Shown piece after piece: positions 17,650-27,048 of a stretch of 64,000 nt of DNA. The number at the start of each line of letters is the position of its first letter. Positions within the stretch are counted from its first letter, which is position 1. Origin of the DNA: Mycolicibacterium fluoranthenivorans (GTDB lineage: Bacteria > Actinomycetota > Actinomycetes > Mycobacteriales > Mycobacteriaceae); contig NZ_JAANOW010000001.1 of NCBI RefSeq assembly GCF_011758805.1, positions 2,232,001 through 2,296,000 of the forward strand, written 5' to 3'. The notes under the pieces were generated by a model. It had not been told where the DNA came from and made no database searches. It was given only the letters and a program-made list of their open reading frames with translations. Position numbers and translations under genes: made by a program.

Positions 17650-18405
17650 GTGCGCAGACCATCTCTTCCCGCCATTCCGCTGCCCGGTGGGCAACCCGGA
17701 GTGAAGGTCGATGCGCGCAGTGAGCGGTGGCGGGAGCACCGCAAGAAGGTGCGTGCCGAGATCATCGACGCCGCATTCCGGGCGATCGACCGGCTCGGCC
17801 CCAACGTCAGCGTCCGGGAGATCGCGGAGGAAGCCGGCACCGCCAAGCCGAAGATCTACCGGCACTTCACCGACAAATCCGATATGTTCGCCCAGATCGG
17901 CGAGCGCATGCGCGACATGCTGTGGGCTGCGGTCATCCCGTCGATCGACATCGAGAAGGATTCCGCCCGCCAGATCATCGGCCGGGCCGTCGAGCACTAT
18001 GTCGAGCTGGTTGACCAGCACCCCAATGTCGTCCGCTTCCTGCTGCAGGGCCGGTTCGCCGACCAGTCGTCGGCGGCGATGAGCACGGTCAACCGCGGCC
18101 GCGACATCACCCTGGCCATCGCCGAGATGGTCAGCGGCGAGCTCGAGGACATGCATCTGGACCCCGAGGTGTTCGAGCTGGCCGCCTTCGCGCTGTTCGG
18201 AACCGCGGCCGCGGCCACCGACTGGTGGCTGGGCGCCACCGACGAGGGTGTGCGCCGCATGCCGATGGACAAGTTCGTCGCGCATATGACGACGATCATG
18301 ATGGGCGCGGTGAACGGCACCGGGGAACTCGTCGGTGTGGTGATCGACCCCGACCAGCCGATCAGCAGCGCCGTGAAGCTGCAGCAGATCGATCTGCGCG
18401 CCTGA
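17650..18405 (+). CDS. TetR-family regulator (Rv3050c-like)
   Basis: A 251-residue regulator. After a 25-residue N-terminal extension it has a TetR HTH, IIDAAFRAIDRLG, then VREIAEEAGTAKPKIYRHFTDKSDMF at about 55-80. The helical C-terminal domain includes WWLGATDEGVRRMPMDKF. It sits between the flavoprotein (divergent) and the monooxygenase (same strand, 78 bases on). Position matches Rv3050c. The palindrome at 18446 is a plausible target site. Confidence 0.87.
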   Translation: MRRPSLPAIPLPGGQPGVKVDARSERWREHRKKVRAEIIDAAFRAIDRLGPNVSVREIAEEAGTAKPKIYRHFTDKSDMFAQIGERMRDMLWAAVIPSIDIEKDSARQIIGRAVEHYVELVDQHPNVVRFLLQGRFADQSSAAMSTVNRGRDITLAIAEMVSGELEDMHLDPEVFELAAFALFGTAAAATDWWLGATDEGVRRMPMDKFVAHMTTIMMGAVNGTGELVGVVIDPDQPISSAVKLQQIDLRA

Positions 18406-18445
18406 CCTGGGGTTGTTGCACCCCGGCGCGCGCAGTCTGAATACT

Positions 18446-18458
18446 GGTACCCGGTACC
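18446..18458. promoter_or_regulatory. inverted repeat GGTAC-CCG-GTACC before the monooxygenase
   Basis: Perfect 5-3-5 inverted repeat 25 bases upstream of the monooxygenase start. Candidate operator for the adjacent TetR protein; could instead be chance in GC-rich DNA. Confidence 0.3.
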
Positions 18459-18483
18459 GCCGTTCCGGGAAAGGGCGTGAGCT

Positions 18484-19956
18484 ATGTCGGCCGTCGTCAC
18501 GCGCGCGCTGATCATCGGATCCGGGTTCTCCGGGCTCGGCATGGGAATCGCCCTGCAGAAACAAGGCTTCAAGGGCGACGACTTCCTGATCCTGGAGAAG
18601 GCCGACGAGATCGGTGGCACCTGGCGGGACAACACCTACCCCGGGTGCGCGTGCGATATCCCGTCGCACATGTACTCCTTCTCGTTCGAGCCGAAACCCG
18701 ACTGGACCCATATGTGGTCGTTTCAGCCGGAGATCTTCGACTACCTCAAGGGCGTCACCGCCAAGCACGGGCTGCGCCGCCACATCCGGTTCAACACCCA
18801 CGTGGATCGCGCGCACTGGGACGAGGGCGATGCGCGCTGGCATGTCTTCGACAAGTCGGGGCAGGAGTTCATCGCGCAGTTCCTGATCTCGGGGGCGGGC
18901 GGGCTGCACATCCCGTCGATTCCCGAGGTCGAGGGTGCCGACACCTTCACCGGCGCGATGTTCCACTCCGCCCAGTGGGATCACCGCGTGGACCTCGCCG
19001 GCAAGCGGGTGGCGGTGATCGGTACCGGTGCCAGCGCCATCCAGATCGTGCCGGCGATCATCGACCAGGTGGCCGGGCTGGATCTGTACCAGCGCACCCC
19101 GGCCTGGGTGATGCCCCGGCCCAATAACGCCTTCCCGCAATGGATCCGGAAGCTGTTCACCTATGTTCCGGGCACCAGGGCGCTGATGCGTGCGGGCATC
19201 TACTGGATTCACGAGGGTGTCGGTTTCGCGATGACCAAGCAGCCGCGGCTGCTCAAGATCGGTGAACTTCTGGGCCGCTGGAACATCAACCGCAGCATCA
19301 AAGATCCCGTCCTGCGCCGCAAGCTGACACCGAGCTACACCGCCGGGTGTAAGCGAATCCTCAACTCCGACACCTATTACCGCGCGATCGCCGACCCGAA
19401 GGCCGATGTCCTCACCGAGGGCATCGCCCGGATGACACCGACCGGCATCGTCACCCGCGACGGAGTCGAGCAACCCGCCGATGTCGTGGTGTGGGCCACC
19501 GGCTTCCATGTCACCGACTCCTACACCTATGTCGACATCAAGGGCGCCGGTGGCGAGGACCTGGTGGACCGCTGGAACAGGGAGGGGATCGCCGCGCACC
19601 GCGGTATCGCCGTGGCCGGCATGCCCAACCTGTTCTTCCTGCTGGGGCCCAACACCGCGCTGGGACACAACTCGGTGGTGTTCATGATCGAATCGCAGAT
19701 CCGCTATGTTGCCCAAGCCATCGCCGCCGCCGACGCGGCCGGAGCCAAGGCGTTGGCGCCCACCCGGCGCGCCCAGGACGATTTCAACACCCAGTTGCAG
19801 CACGATCTGGCCGGCACCGTGTTCAACACCGGTGGTTGCCAGAGCTGGTACCTGGACGCCCATGGTGTCAACCGCACCCTGTGGGGCGGGATGACCTGGC
19901 AGTACTGGCTGGCGACCCGGCATTTCGAGCCCGCCGAGTACGAGTTCAGCCAGTAG
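18484..19956 (+). CDS. FAD/NADPH Baeyer-Villiger-type monooxygenase
   Basis: A 490-residue flavin monooxygenase. FAD motif GSGFSGLGMG is at 12-21, and the Baeyer-Villiger fingerprint F-x-G-x-x-x-H-x-x-x-W-D is complete at residues 155-166 (FTGAMFHSAQWD). The NADPH motif VIGTGASAIQ follows at 178-187, with VVWATGFH near 340. It would insert oxygen next to a ketone, or oxidise S or N; mycobacterial relatives include EthA. Synteny with Rv3049c. The preceding TetR gene is the likely regulator. Confidence 0.88.
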   Translation: MSAVVTRALIIGSGFSGLGMGIALQKQGFKGDDFLILEKADEIGGTWRDNTYPGCACDIPSHMYSFSFEPKPDWTHMWSFQPEIFDYLKGVTAKHGLRRHIRFNTHVDRAHWDEGDARWHVFDKSGQEFIAQFLISGAGGLHIPSIPEVEGADTFTGAMFHSAQWDHRVDLAGKRVAVIGTGASAIQIVPAIIDQVAGLDLYQRTPAWVMPRPNNAFPQWIRKLFTYVPGTRALMRAGIYWIHEGVGFAMTKQPRLLKIGELLGRWNINRSIKDPVLRRKLTPSYTAGCKRILNSDTYYRAIADPKADVLTEGIARMTPTGIVTRDGVEQPADVVVWATGFHVTDSYTYVDIKGAGGEDLVDRWNREGIAAHRGIAVAGMPNLFFLLGPNTALGHNSVVFMIESQIRYVAQAIAAADAAGAKALAPTRRAQDDFNTQLQHDLAGTVFNTGGCQSWYLDAHGVNRTLWGGMTWQYWLATRHFEPAEYEFSQ

Positions 19957-21034
<1,078 letters not shown>

Positions 21035-21041
21035 TTTCCCT

Positions 21042-21087
21042 GCTCAGAGCAGTATTCTGAGCAAAAGGCGGACTGGAAACGGTCCGC
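21042..21087 (+). terminator. tandem hairpins after nrdF
   Basis: Two stem-loops: GCTCAGA (21042-21048) with TCTGAGC (21056-21062), followed by AAAA, then GCGGACT (21068-21074) with GGTCCGC (21081-21087), followed by ATTT. They lie just inside the element, so nrdF transcription probably ends on element-borne sequence. Confidence 0.6.
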
Positions 21088-21141
21088 ATTTAGCGTTCGC
21101 TGGGACTGTGGCGGCGAGGCTTTTGCCCACATTTCTCTACA

Positions 21142-21441
21142 GTGATCGGCGTGGCGGTGGTCGCTGCGTACGACACCAAGCAGGGCGAGCTGGAGCGACA
21201 CAAGAGCCACCTCAAGCCGTCTGGCTACGTAGTGATGGAGACAACGTGGCGAGTGCGCGTGCAACCGCGCTGGGGTCGCGTTGCCTTGGTGGACATCAAG
21301 CCCACCGCCGTGCAGTCGTGGATGGCTGAGTTGGGCCAGTCCACCGTTGAGCGCAAGGCCATCGGTGCCGCCGCGGTGAAGCGTGCCCACCACGTGCGCC
21401 TAGATGACCTCGCACCCCAGCGATCCCACACCGCCGACTGA
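21142..21441 (+). pseudogene. tyrosine-recombinase (phage integrase) remnant
   Basis: About 99 codons. The start VVAAYDTKQG matches the arm-type DNA-binding N-terminus of mycobacterial phage-type integrases. It then jumps directly to the SAM-like core-binding region (LKPSGYVVMETTWRVRVQPR, then VALVDIKPTAVQSWMAEL). The usual 40-residue stretch between them is missing, and after residue 75 or so the frame stops resembling an integrase. The catalytic domain (R, H-x-x-R, Y) is absent. Its place immediately beside attL is where such an integrase is expected. Confidence 0.7.
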
Positions 21442-21957
21442 GCGCCCTCATCTGCGCGGTCTCGCTCGCCCTACTCGCCACAGGCTGTCACGTGAAAAAT
21501 CCCTATAAGCCAACGGAACCCACGGACGTAAGCAAGGCCGCGACCGCGTTGACGACTCTGCCGTCTCTGGAGGACACCTAGACCCAGGTCGAAACCGTCG
21601 CGCTTGGCCATCAGATCACCGGCCATTGCACCAGAGGTGCTCTTTGAGTGGCGGCGCGAAGACAGCAGGAGCGGCTGCAACCCGCCATACGAACAATCTG
21701 ACGGCGAGCAGGTTCTCCTGCGGAACTACGTCTCGGACACGCCAATCCCGGAGCAGAGTTGGAAGCAGGCCTTTGACTTGGCCCAGCAAGCCGCCCGCTC
21801 CCTCGGCGCGACGACTCTGACCGTCTTCAAGGACGCATCAAACAATCACGATCTGCAGTTCAGCGGTGAAACCGGGACCATTTTGCGGTTCGGCTCACAA
21901 GCCGCAGCGCTTATCACCTGCAGCACCGGCTGCAGACTGCCCGCCGCGAAGAAATAG
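21411..21957 (+). pseudogene. broken LppA-type lipoprotein gene
   Basis: The first segment reads RRLSALICAVSLALLATGC, a signal peptide with lipobox LATGC (Cys codon at 21486). It then continues KNPYKPTEPTDVSKAATALT up to an in-frame TAG at 21579-21581. The rest of the protein continues in another frame from about 21630 (FEWRREDSRSGCNPPYEQSD, later WKQAFDLAQQAARSLGATT and GCRLPAAKK) to 21957. I could not find a credible start codon for the first segment. So the gene has a stop, a frameshift and probably a lost 5' end. It resembles the mycobacterial LppA/LppB/LppV lipoprotein family from memory. Confidence 0.65.
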
Positions 21958-22049
21958 GCCACTGGCAAGTCGCTTCGCGCACTCGCGCCCCGGCGCGCTA
22001 GCTTCCGGCCACGGAGCTCGACCGGTCAGTCGACTACCAGAAGTTTCGC

Positions 22050-22490
22050 TTACTGCTTCCACTCGGTGAAGCGTCGCGACGGGACTTGGGCCAGCATGAA
22101 GTCTTGGTCGCCATCGATAAATCCGATGAGAAGATCGCGTGGCTCAATGAGCCGATTGCCCTCGGCATTCGTGGTTAGCGGCGGATCGATATGGTCCACA
22201 ACGATCGCAGGCACTGATTCAAGCGGGAACCGCCTGTTGCGCATCATAGGCTTCCATTGTACGAAGTCGCCTGCACTGAACTGCTGAACGTCCTGATAAT
22301 GGGCGAGAGCTTCCGACAGAAGTGTCGGGTAGTCGCTGGATGTCGCGACCGCCGCGTACTTCTGCTCCGCCATTTCTTGTCGTTCGTCCAGAAAGTTCTG
22401 AAAGGCAACAAGATCAACGCCTTGCTCTACTGGCGCTTGTGACTCAGGCTTAGGCTTGGAGGCGGGATCGGTCTCGTCAGACGCGCTCAT
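22050..22490 (-). CDS. unknown protein, last gene of the element's three-gene operon
   Basis: A 146-residue soluble acidic protein. Residues 1-30 are low-complexity (Ser/Pro/Glu/Lys). The core has FSAGDFVQWKPMMRNRRFPLESVPAIVV and LIEPRDLLIGFIDGDQDFMLAQVPSRRF, which looks like a small beta-rich domain. No membrane segment or catalytic motif is apparent. ATG 22490 is preceded by GGGAG and overlaps the end of the upstream gene by 14 bases, implying coupling. I do not recognise the family. Confidence 0.65.
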   Translation of the reverse strand: MSASDETDPASKPKPESQAPVEQGVDLVAFQNFLDERQEMAEQKYAAVATSSDYPTLLSEALAHYQDVQQFSAGDFVQWKPMMRNRRFPLESVPAIVVDHIDPPLTTNAEGNRLIEPRDLLIGFIDGDQDFMLAQVPSRRFTEWKQ

Positions 22491-23322
22491 CAAGCACTCC
22501 CGCATCCTCAACGATAGATGCGAGCGAGTCGCCGCGCCGCGGCAGCTGCAATCTAGTGTAGAAGTCGTCCCACTCGAACTGCGAACCTCGCTTGCTTCGC
22601 ACCATCAGCAGCACCTTCAACGCGCCGATCGTCTCATCGTTTCGGGCCAGTCCTCTCTGCGGGAGTACGGCTCCGTTGACGTCCAACAGGCGGTCGCTTC
22701 GAACAAAAGTGCGCAGCTCGCCGAATTGCGTATCGAACTCTTCGAGGTTCGCGAACGCGCCACTCCGAACGGCCCGTTCGCGCTCAAACTCATATGCTTC
22801 GTAGTCATACTGCTCGTGGTAGAAAAGCGCAGTGTTTAGGAAGCGTCGTGGTTCTGCGGTGTTTTCGATCGCGAGATACAGCTCCAACGTCGTCTGCGCC
22901 TGCCCAACCTCTCGTTCCATCGGCTCCGTAAGGTAGCGGTATAGATACGCCGATAACCGTCCTGCGTTGTGATCCCGCCAGCGCCGGAGTTCTGAGGCTT
23001 TACCCGTCCGCATCCGGTGGCCCTGGGCGGTCAGAGTCCAGGTTGCCGCAAACCGACGAAGCACCACATCGGTGATGGAGCGGGCGACGAGGTGCCTTCC
23101 TGCGAACCAGATAACGTCACCAGGAGCCCAACGCTTCGCCAACTCGGGAGTGCACTTGTGCACAAAGTCGAGATCACTAGTATCGATCGCGATTCGATCG
23201 CCGCCTGAAGCTGGGTAGCGGAAGAGCCCCTCAGCATCCTCCGCCACGGCATCCATTGCCACCAGGTTGCCATCGTTGCCATCGATGTCGCCGATATAGC
23301 CAAGAAGTACTTGCTCGTTCAC
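22477..23322 (-). CDS. unknown protein, middle gene of the element's three-gene operon
   Basis: A 281-residue soluble protein. The N-terminal part (VLLGYIGDIDGNDGNLVAMD, WAPGDVIWFAG) looks beta-rich. The C-terminal half (YLYRYLTEPMEREVGQAQTT, FYHEQYDYEAYEFERERAV) looks helical, and it ends in the charged stretch FEWDDFYTRLQLPRRGDS. No known motif is recognised. Its GTG start overlaps the stop of the preceding gene as GTGA, so translation is coupled. Base composition is lower in GC than the chromosomal flanks. Confidence 0.65.
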   Translation of the reverse strand: MNEQVLLGYIGDIDGNDGNLVAMDAVAEDAEGLFRYPASGGDRIAIDTSDLDFVHKCTPELAKRWAPGDVIWFAGRHLVARSITDVVLRRFAATWTLTAQGHRMRTGKASELRRWRDHNAGRLSAYLYRYLTEPMEREVGQAQTTLELYLAIENTAEPRRFLNTALFYHEQYDYEAYEFERERAVRSGAFANLEEFDTQFGELRTFVRSDRLLDVNGAVLPQRGLARNDETIGALKVLLMVRSKRGSQFEWDDFYTRLQLPRRGDSLASIVEDAGVLDERV

Positions 23323-24038
23323 GCTGTGAGCTCCCTTCTTAGAAAATCAAGCATTCCAATCGCGGCATCATCTAGCTCCGCACTGTAAGCGTAGACGTCC
23401 CGCATGTGCTGCCGACCTTCGCGCTTCGTGACTAGGTCAGTGTCACGGACCCAGTCGATATAGGGCTCCCGCTTGCCTTCAGAAAAGTAGACTTGCCGAA
23501 CACTGACGGGCGATTCCTCGTAGTCTTTCGCCGGTATCCGCCCTTCCCATGTCCAGACGCGGGCGTCGCCGCTACATCCCTCCAAGGTAATCTCAGGCAC
23601 CGCATGTACGGTAGGAGTTTTGCCGTCGGCGTAGTCAGTGGGTGACTCAAATGCTGTGGCGAGCCAAGCTGCCATGGGGTCAACGTACTTGCGGCCTACA
23701 TATGTGTGGTTTGTGACGAACTCGGCGGATTTTCCGGGGTCGAGGGCGGGCGATACGGCAATCTTGTCACCCTTCGCGAGAGCGCCGGTATCAAACGGGG
23801 TGGTGAACGGGCCGTCGCACGCCATCTCAACTGGTAGCCCACTTGCGATCGTGTTCGAACCAAACTTAGGCACGCAGCGCCCAACGAAGAAGTAGGTCAT
23901 GGGCTCCTGGAACTCTAGGACGCGCTCAGCTTCCAGGGTGGTTTCGCCACTTGGGAGACCCCATCGACCCGTGAGTCGACGGAACAAAAGCTCTTGCCAG
24001 CTGAGCGGGTGCCGATCACCTTCGCGCACAGGCCGCAT
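23319..24038 (-). CDS. unknown protein, first gene of the element's three-gene operon
   Basis: A 239-residue soluble protein: MRPVREGDRHPLSWQELLFR, then YFFVGRCVPKFGSN, PFDTGALAKGD, HTYVGRKYVDPMAAWLATAF and a C-terminal AELDDAAIGMLDFLRREL helix. Conserved-looking G/F/D/T clusters suggest an enzymatic fold, but I cannot name it. ATG 24038 is chosen because the 17 codons from an alternative ATG at 24089 have the Ser/Pro/Arg composition of non-coding sequence. The stop overlaps the next start by four bases (GTGA). Confidence 0.6.
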   Translation of the reverse strand: MRPVREGDRHPLSWQELLFRRLTGRWGLPSGETTLEAERVLEFQEPMTYFFVGRCVPKFGSNTIASGLPVEMACDGPFTTPFDTGALAKGDKIAVSPALDPGKSAEFVTNHTYVGRKYVDPMAAWLATAFESPTDYADGKTPTVHAVPEITLEGCSGDARVWTWEGRIPAKDYEESPVSVRQVYFSEGKREPYIDWVRDTDLVTKREGRQHMRDVYAYSAELDDAAIGMLDFLRRELTA

Positions 24039-24290
24039 GCCCTGCACCCACGAAGGTCGAGTCGGCGTGCTTGAAGCGCGGCTCGACATGGGCGGATACT
24101 ACATGGATCGCGCTCCTCGGGCGCTGGACTCTGATGGGCTTGGTCGATGGACACCCTCGCCATAAAGGTTCGGTCGCCGTGCGGACGCTCAAATCGCCGC
24201 CCTGAAGTCACGCCCATCGTGAAGGGTCAATCGATGGTGCGTTGGGGGATCGTCAGGGGTACCGCGCGTCTCGAAAACGATCAACTCTGA

Positions 24291-24542
24291 GACACCGGCG
24301 TCCTGGGCTCCCTCGCCGAGTACGAGCGGGAGCTGATCAAGGAGCGGACCGCGCTGAAGCGGGCGGCGTCTCGGACCAACGGCACCAAGTTCGGGCGGCC
24401 CCGGAAGGTCGACGACGCCGAACACATCGCTACCGTCAGGCGGATGAAGGCCGACGGACACACCGCCAAGGGCATCGCCAAGTACCTCGATGTCAGCCGG
24501 GCCACCCTTTACCGCTACCTTGGCGACCGTGCTGCCATATGA
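24291..24542 (+). pseudogene. serine recombinase (resolvase/invertase) C-terminal remnant
   Basis: An open stretch of about 83 codons encodes VLGSLAEYERELIKERTALK, the end of a resolvase catalytic domain with its long E helix. It is followed by KFGRPRKVDD and a HTH_7 DNA-binding domain (GHTAKGIAKYLDVSRATLYR) ending in ATA-TGA. An in-frame TGA at 24288-24290 closes the frame upstream, and the catalytic serine part is missing. It is a truncated fossil, the second recombinase relic in the element. Confidence 0.8.
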
Positions 24543-24642
24543 GTCATCCACCCGTCCCTGGCAACCGCAAAGAGCAACAGATTGAGTGGCGGAATGCGAA
24601 ACGGTCCGGTTCTTTCGATGCGCGGAGTCGGCCGGTATCGGG

Positions 24643-26565
24643 CTACTGAGCCTGCCCTCCGAACACTGCCGTCCATTCCCGATGTAATCGTTGAAGCACT
24701 TCTCTTGCGCCGGGAGCGAGTTCGAGATGCTCGGGGCTGTTTATCGGCCCGTAAGCGATTGCGACGTGGCCTGGTGCCTTGCGATCGACCCGTACGCTCC
24801 ACTCCTCAAGAAATTTGACAACCGGCTTGCCTTGCCCGAGATCGGCCTCTGTCACTTGTTGACCGCCACCCATCAAGGTGTTCACAGCCTGGACAAATGC
24901 GGCTCGGCTAACGAGGTCTTCGCTCGCCCAGCCTGATGGGAGACGAAAGATGCGGTCCTCGCGGACCCCGGAGTCAATCAATAGTTGGGCATACGTGTCA
25001 CCCTGGGCGTCGCCGTCTGTCAGGTAGACAACCTTGGCGGCAACTTCTTCGACGCGCATATCGTAGGTATTCGCAGCCGCGAGACCTGGCGCTATCTGGT
25101 ATGTCAGATCCGAAAGACCGGTGGCCATTCTGATTAGCGTCGGGAGAAGGATCATGTCGGCTGCGCCTTCTGCAAGCACAGCGTGGCGGCAGGCCGAGAA
25201 CGCCGCAGCTGACGCGCCCATTGCATACAGCAGAGGAGCAAACCCTGGTTCTTGGTTAGTCCAAAAGTCCGAGCGGATCTCGCTCGCATTCTGGCGGCGC
25301 GGATCTCTACGCAACAGTCGGATTCCGGTGCCAAGGTCAGTTGGAAGGCACCCAGGTGAGTGCGTCGTGTAAAAGACCTGGGTGGCATTGATTTGCTTCA
25401 GCAGCGCGCCCACGAGATCGGCCTGAGCGTCCAGGTGCAAGTGGGTCTCGGCCTCATCGATTAGCAAAATTGGCGGAATATCCAAACGCTGTGCGGCGAG
25501 GAAAGTCGCCAGCGCGACGAATGTACGAAGGCCGTCGCTTCGCTCCTCGATGTTTGTTACGGGACCCCCTCTACGCATCTCCTTGAACAGGACTTCGAGC
25601 GTTGACTCGGTGACCTTTAGGCGGACCGTCAGTTCGGACTGGTTCCACGCTTGTGTGAAGAAGTCTTCCAGTCGCTCGTTCGCCTCTTCGATGTAAGACT
25701 CCCGGTTGCTGCTGTCGCCCCGCTCGACGAAGCTCCATAGCCGGTTGAGATCCAGGTTCGCGATCCTGAGCACGTTGGCTAGGGCAGGCTGTGGATTAGC
25801 CCGGGTTTCTCCGTCAATAATTGGGTGGGACGTCGACAAGACACGATCTGCATCGCGGAACGCCACAAATTTTGGTATTCGTGAAAGCACGCGGGCTCGG
25901 GCAGCTTTGGCCGGGTGAGGCGACTGAGCGACATGGGTGACTTGCCGCAACAACTCTGCGGCCTTTTCGTCGCGTGGCTTCCCGCTTCTGCTGGTCGGTG
26001 ATACTGATTCGAGCCACGTACTCAGCAAGTCGCTCGCTGAGCTGATCTCATCGGTCCAGACTCGGTTGGGGTCTTCGAGCGCCCGGGTGACGATCTCGAG
26101 CCAGGATTCGGGAGTCCCGTTCTCCGCGCCTTCTTCTGATTCACCGGAGAACTGGGCAGACAACTTGCGATGAGTGCCCTCGAGTCGTTTGGTGACGTCC
26201 TCGAACGGCGTCGGATTTCGGGTTGGTTCGGGGAAAACGCCCAGACGGAACGAGCCGTCCGCATGCTTCTGTATCAGCGCCGTTTCGGGGGGTGTGGCGA
26301 GGTCAAGGTCGGCGAGTTCGGCTTGGTCAGACTTGTCGAGTTCGAATTTCGCCTCAACAACCACCCCGCTCGGCGGCGATGTTCGGTTGGCAAAGATCGG
26401 TGATAGTGGATCTTCGAGATCATTCGTTAGCCACTCCAAGCCGTCCAGCAGGGTGGATTTACCAGATTCATTCGATCCGACGAAAGCAAGTATCGGGCTG
26501 TCTGTGTTGCATCCGGTGTTGGCGAGACGCTTGAACCCCTCAAACCGTACTCGTATGCAGTGCAT
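24643..26565 (-). CDS. OLD-family AAA-TOPRIM nuclease
   Basis: A 640-residue protein. An ABC/SMC-like ATPase has Walker A GSNESGKST (30-38), signature ERSDGL (341-346), Walker B ILLIDEAE (366-373) and a switch His in YTTHSPG (402). A TOPRIM domain follows, with E466 (VLAEGAAD) and the D517-G-D519 pair. This is the architecture of OLD (overcoming lysogenization defect) nucleases, also seen in GajA-type phage-defence proteins. No GajB/UvrD helicase or other partner is adjacent, so it looks like a class 1 (stand-alone) OLD. Lower GC than the flanks. All key residues appear intact. Confidence 0.85.
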   Translation of the reverse strand: MHCIRVRFEGFKRLANTGCNTDSPILAFVGSNESGKSTLLDGLEWLTNDLEDPLSPIFANRTSPPSGVVVEAKFELDKSDQAELADLDLATPPETALIQKHADGSFRLGVFPEPTRNPTPFEDVTKRLEGTHRKLSAQFSGESEEGAENGTPESWLEIVTRALEDPNRVWTDEISSASDLLSTWLESVSPTSRSGKPRDEKAAELLRQVTHVAQSPHPAKAARARVLSRIPKFVAFRDADRVLSTSHPIIDGETRANPQPALANVLRIANLDLNRLWSFVERGDSSNRESYIEEANERLEDFFTQAWNQSELTVRLKVTESTLEVLFKEMRRGGPVTNIEERSDGLRTFVALATFLAAQRLDIPPILLIDEAETHLHLDAQADLVGALLKQINATQVFYTTHSPGCLPTDLGTGIRLLRRDPRRQNASEIRSDFWTNQEPGFAPLLYAMGASAAAFSACRHAVLAEGAADMILLPTLIRMATGLSDLTYQIAPGLAAANTYDMRVEEVAAKVVYLTDGDAQGDTYAQLLIDSGVREDRIFRLPSGWASEDLVSRAAFVQAVNTLMGGGQQVTEADLGQGKPVVKFLEEWSVRVDRKAPGHVAIAYGPINSPEHLELAPGAREVLQRLHREWTAVFGGQAQ

Positions 26566-27048
26566 GCACTTCCTCGCTAGTTCGCATGGTTGCGTACCCC
26601 ATAACCCTGAAGAGCCGGGGACTGAATGACCAGATTGCCAGAGTCAACGAAAACTCGTCGGTGTCGCATTACGTGTCGGGCTCAGTAGGTCGCAGATGTC
26701 TCACGTAGCGCCGGTATGCGCCTCGATCGCTCCGGCAATTTTCACGGCACATAACGACACGGGGACGGACTAAACGCAATGGTGCAGACCATTGCCAACT
26801 TTCATATGGAATATTGCCGACCTGCTGAAGGGGGCGTATTAGCCCAATCAGTAAGGCGACCGTGATCTTGCCGTTCACTATCCTGCGTCGTTTGAATTGC
26901 ATCCTGGAGCACACCAAGGACGAGTGTTGGCTGAGTTTAAGGTGTGGGCTGAACTCGACCTAGCCGTAGTCCGCAAGTCGCGACCGTGATGCCCGGAGTC
27001 GTCTATGCGGACCACCGCGCGAGGGACGTGGTGCCATCGCATCCTCAA
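26566..27048. other. 483-bp stretch without a supportable gene
   Basis: Lies between the starts-side of the OLD gene and the stop of the AlbA_2 gene, inside the element. It is A/T-richer than most of the window. A short leftward frame (26669-26917, 82 codons) has no ribosome binding site or recognisable domain. I see no clear terminator, repeat or RNA. It must contain the promoter of the leftward OLD gene near 26570-26650. Confidence 0.5.

Noticed and set aside
26669..26917. 82-codon leftward frame in the gap upstream of the OLD gene
   Set aside because: No ribosome binding site, no domain and odd composition; not enough to call a gene.
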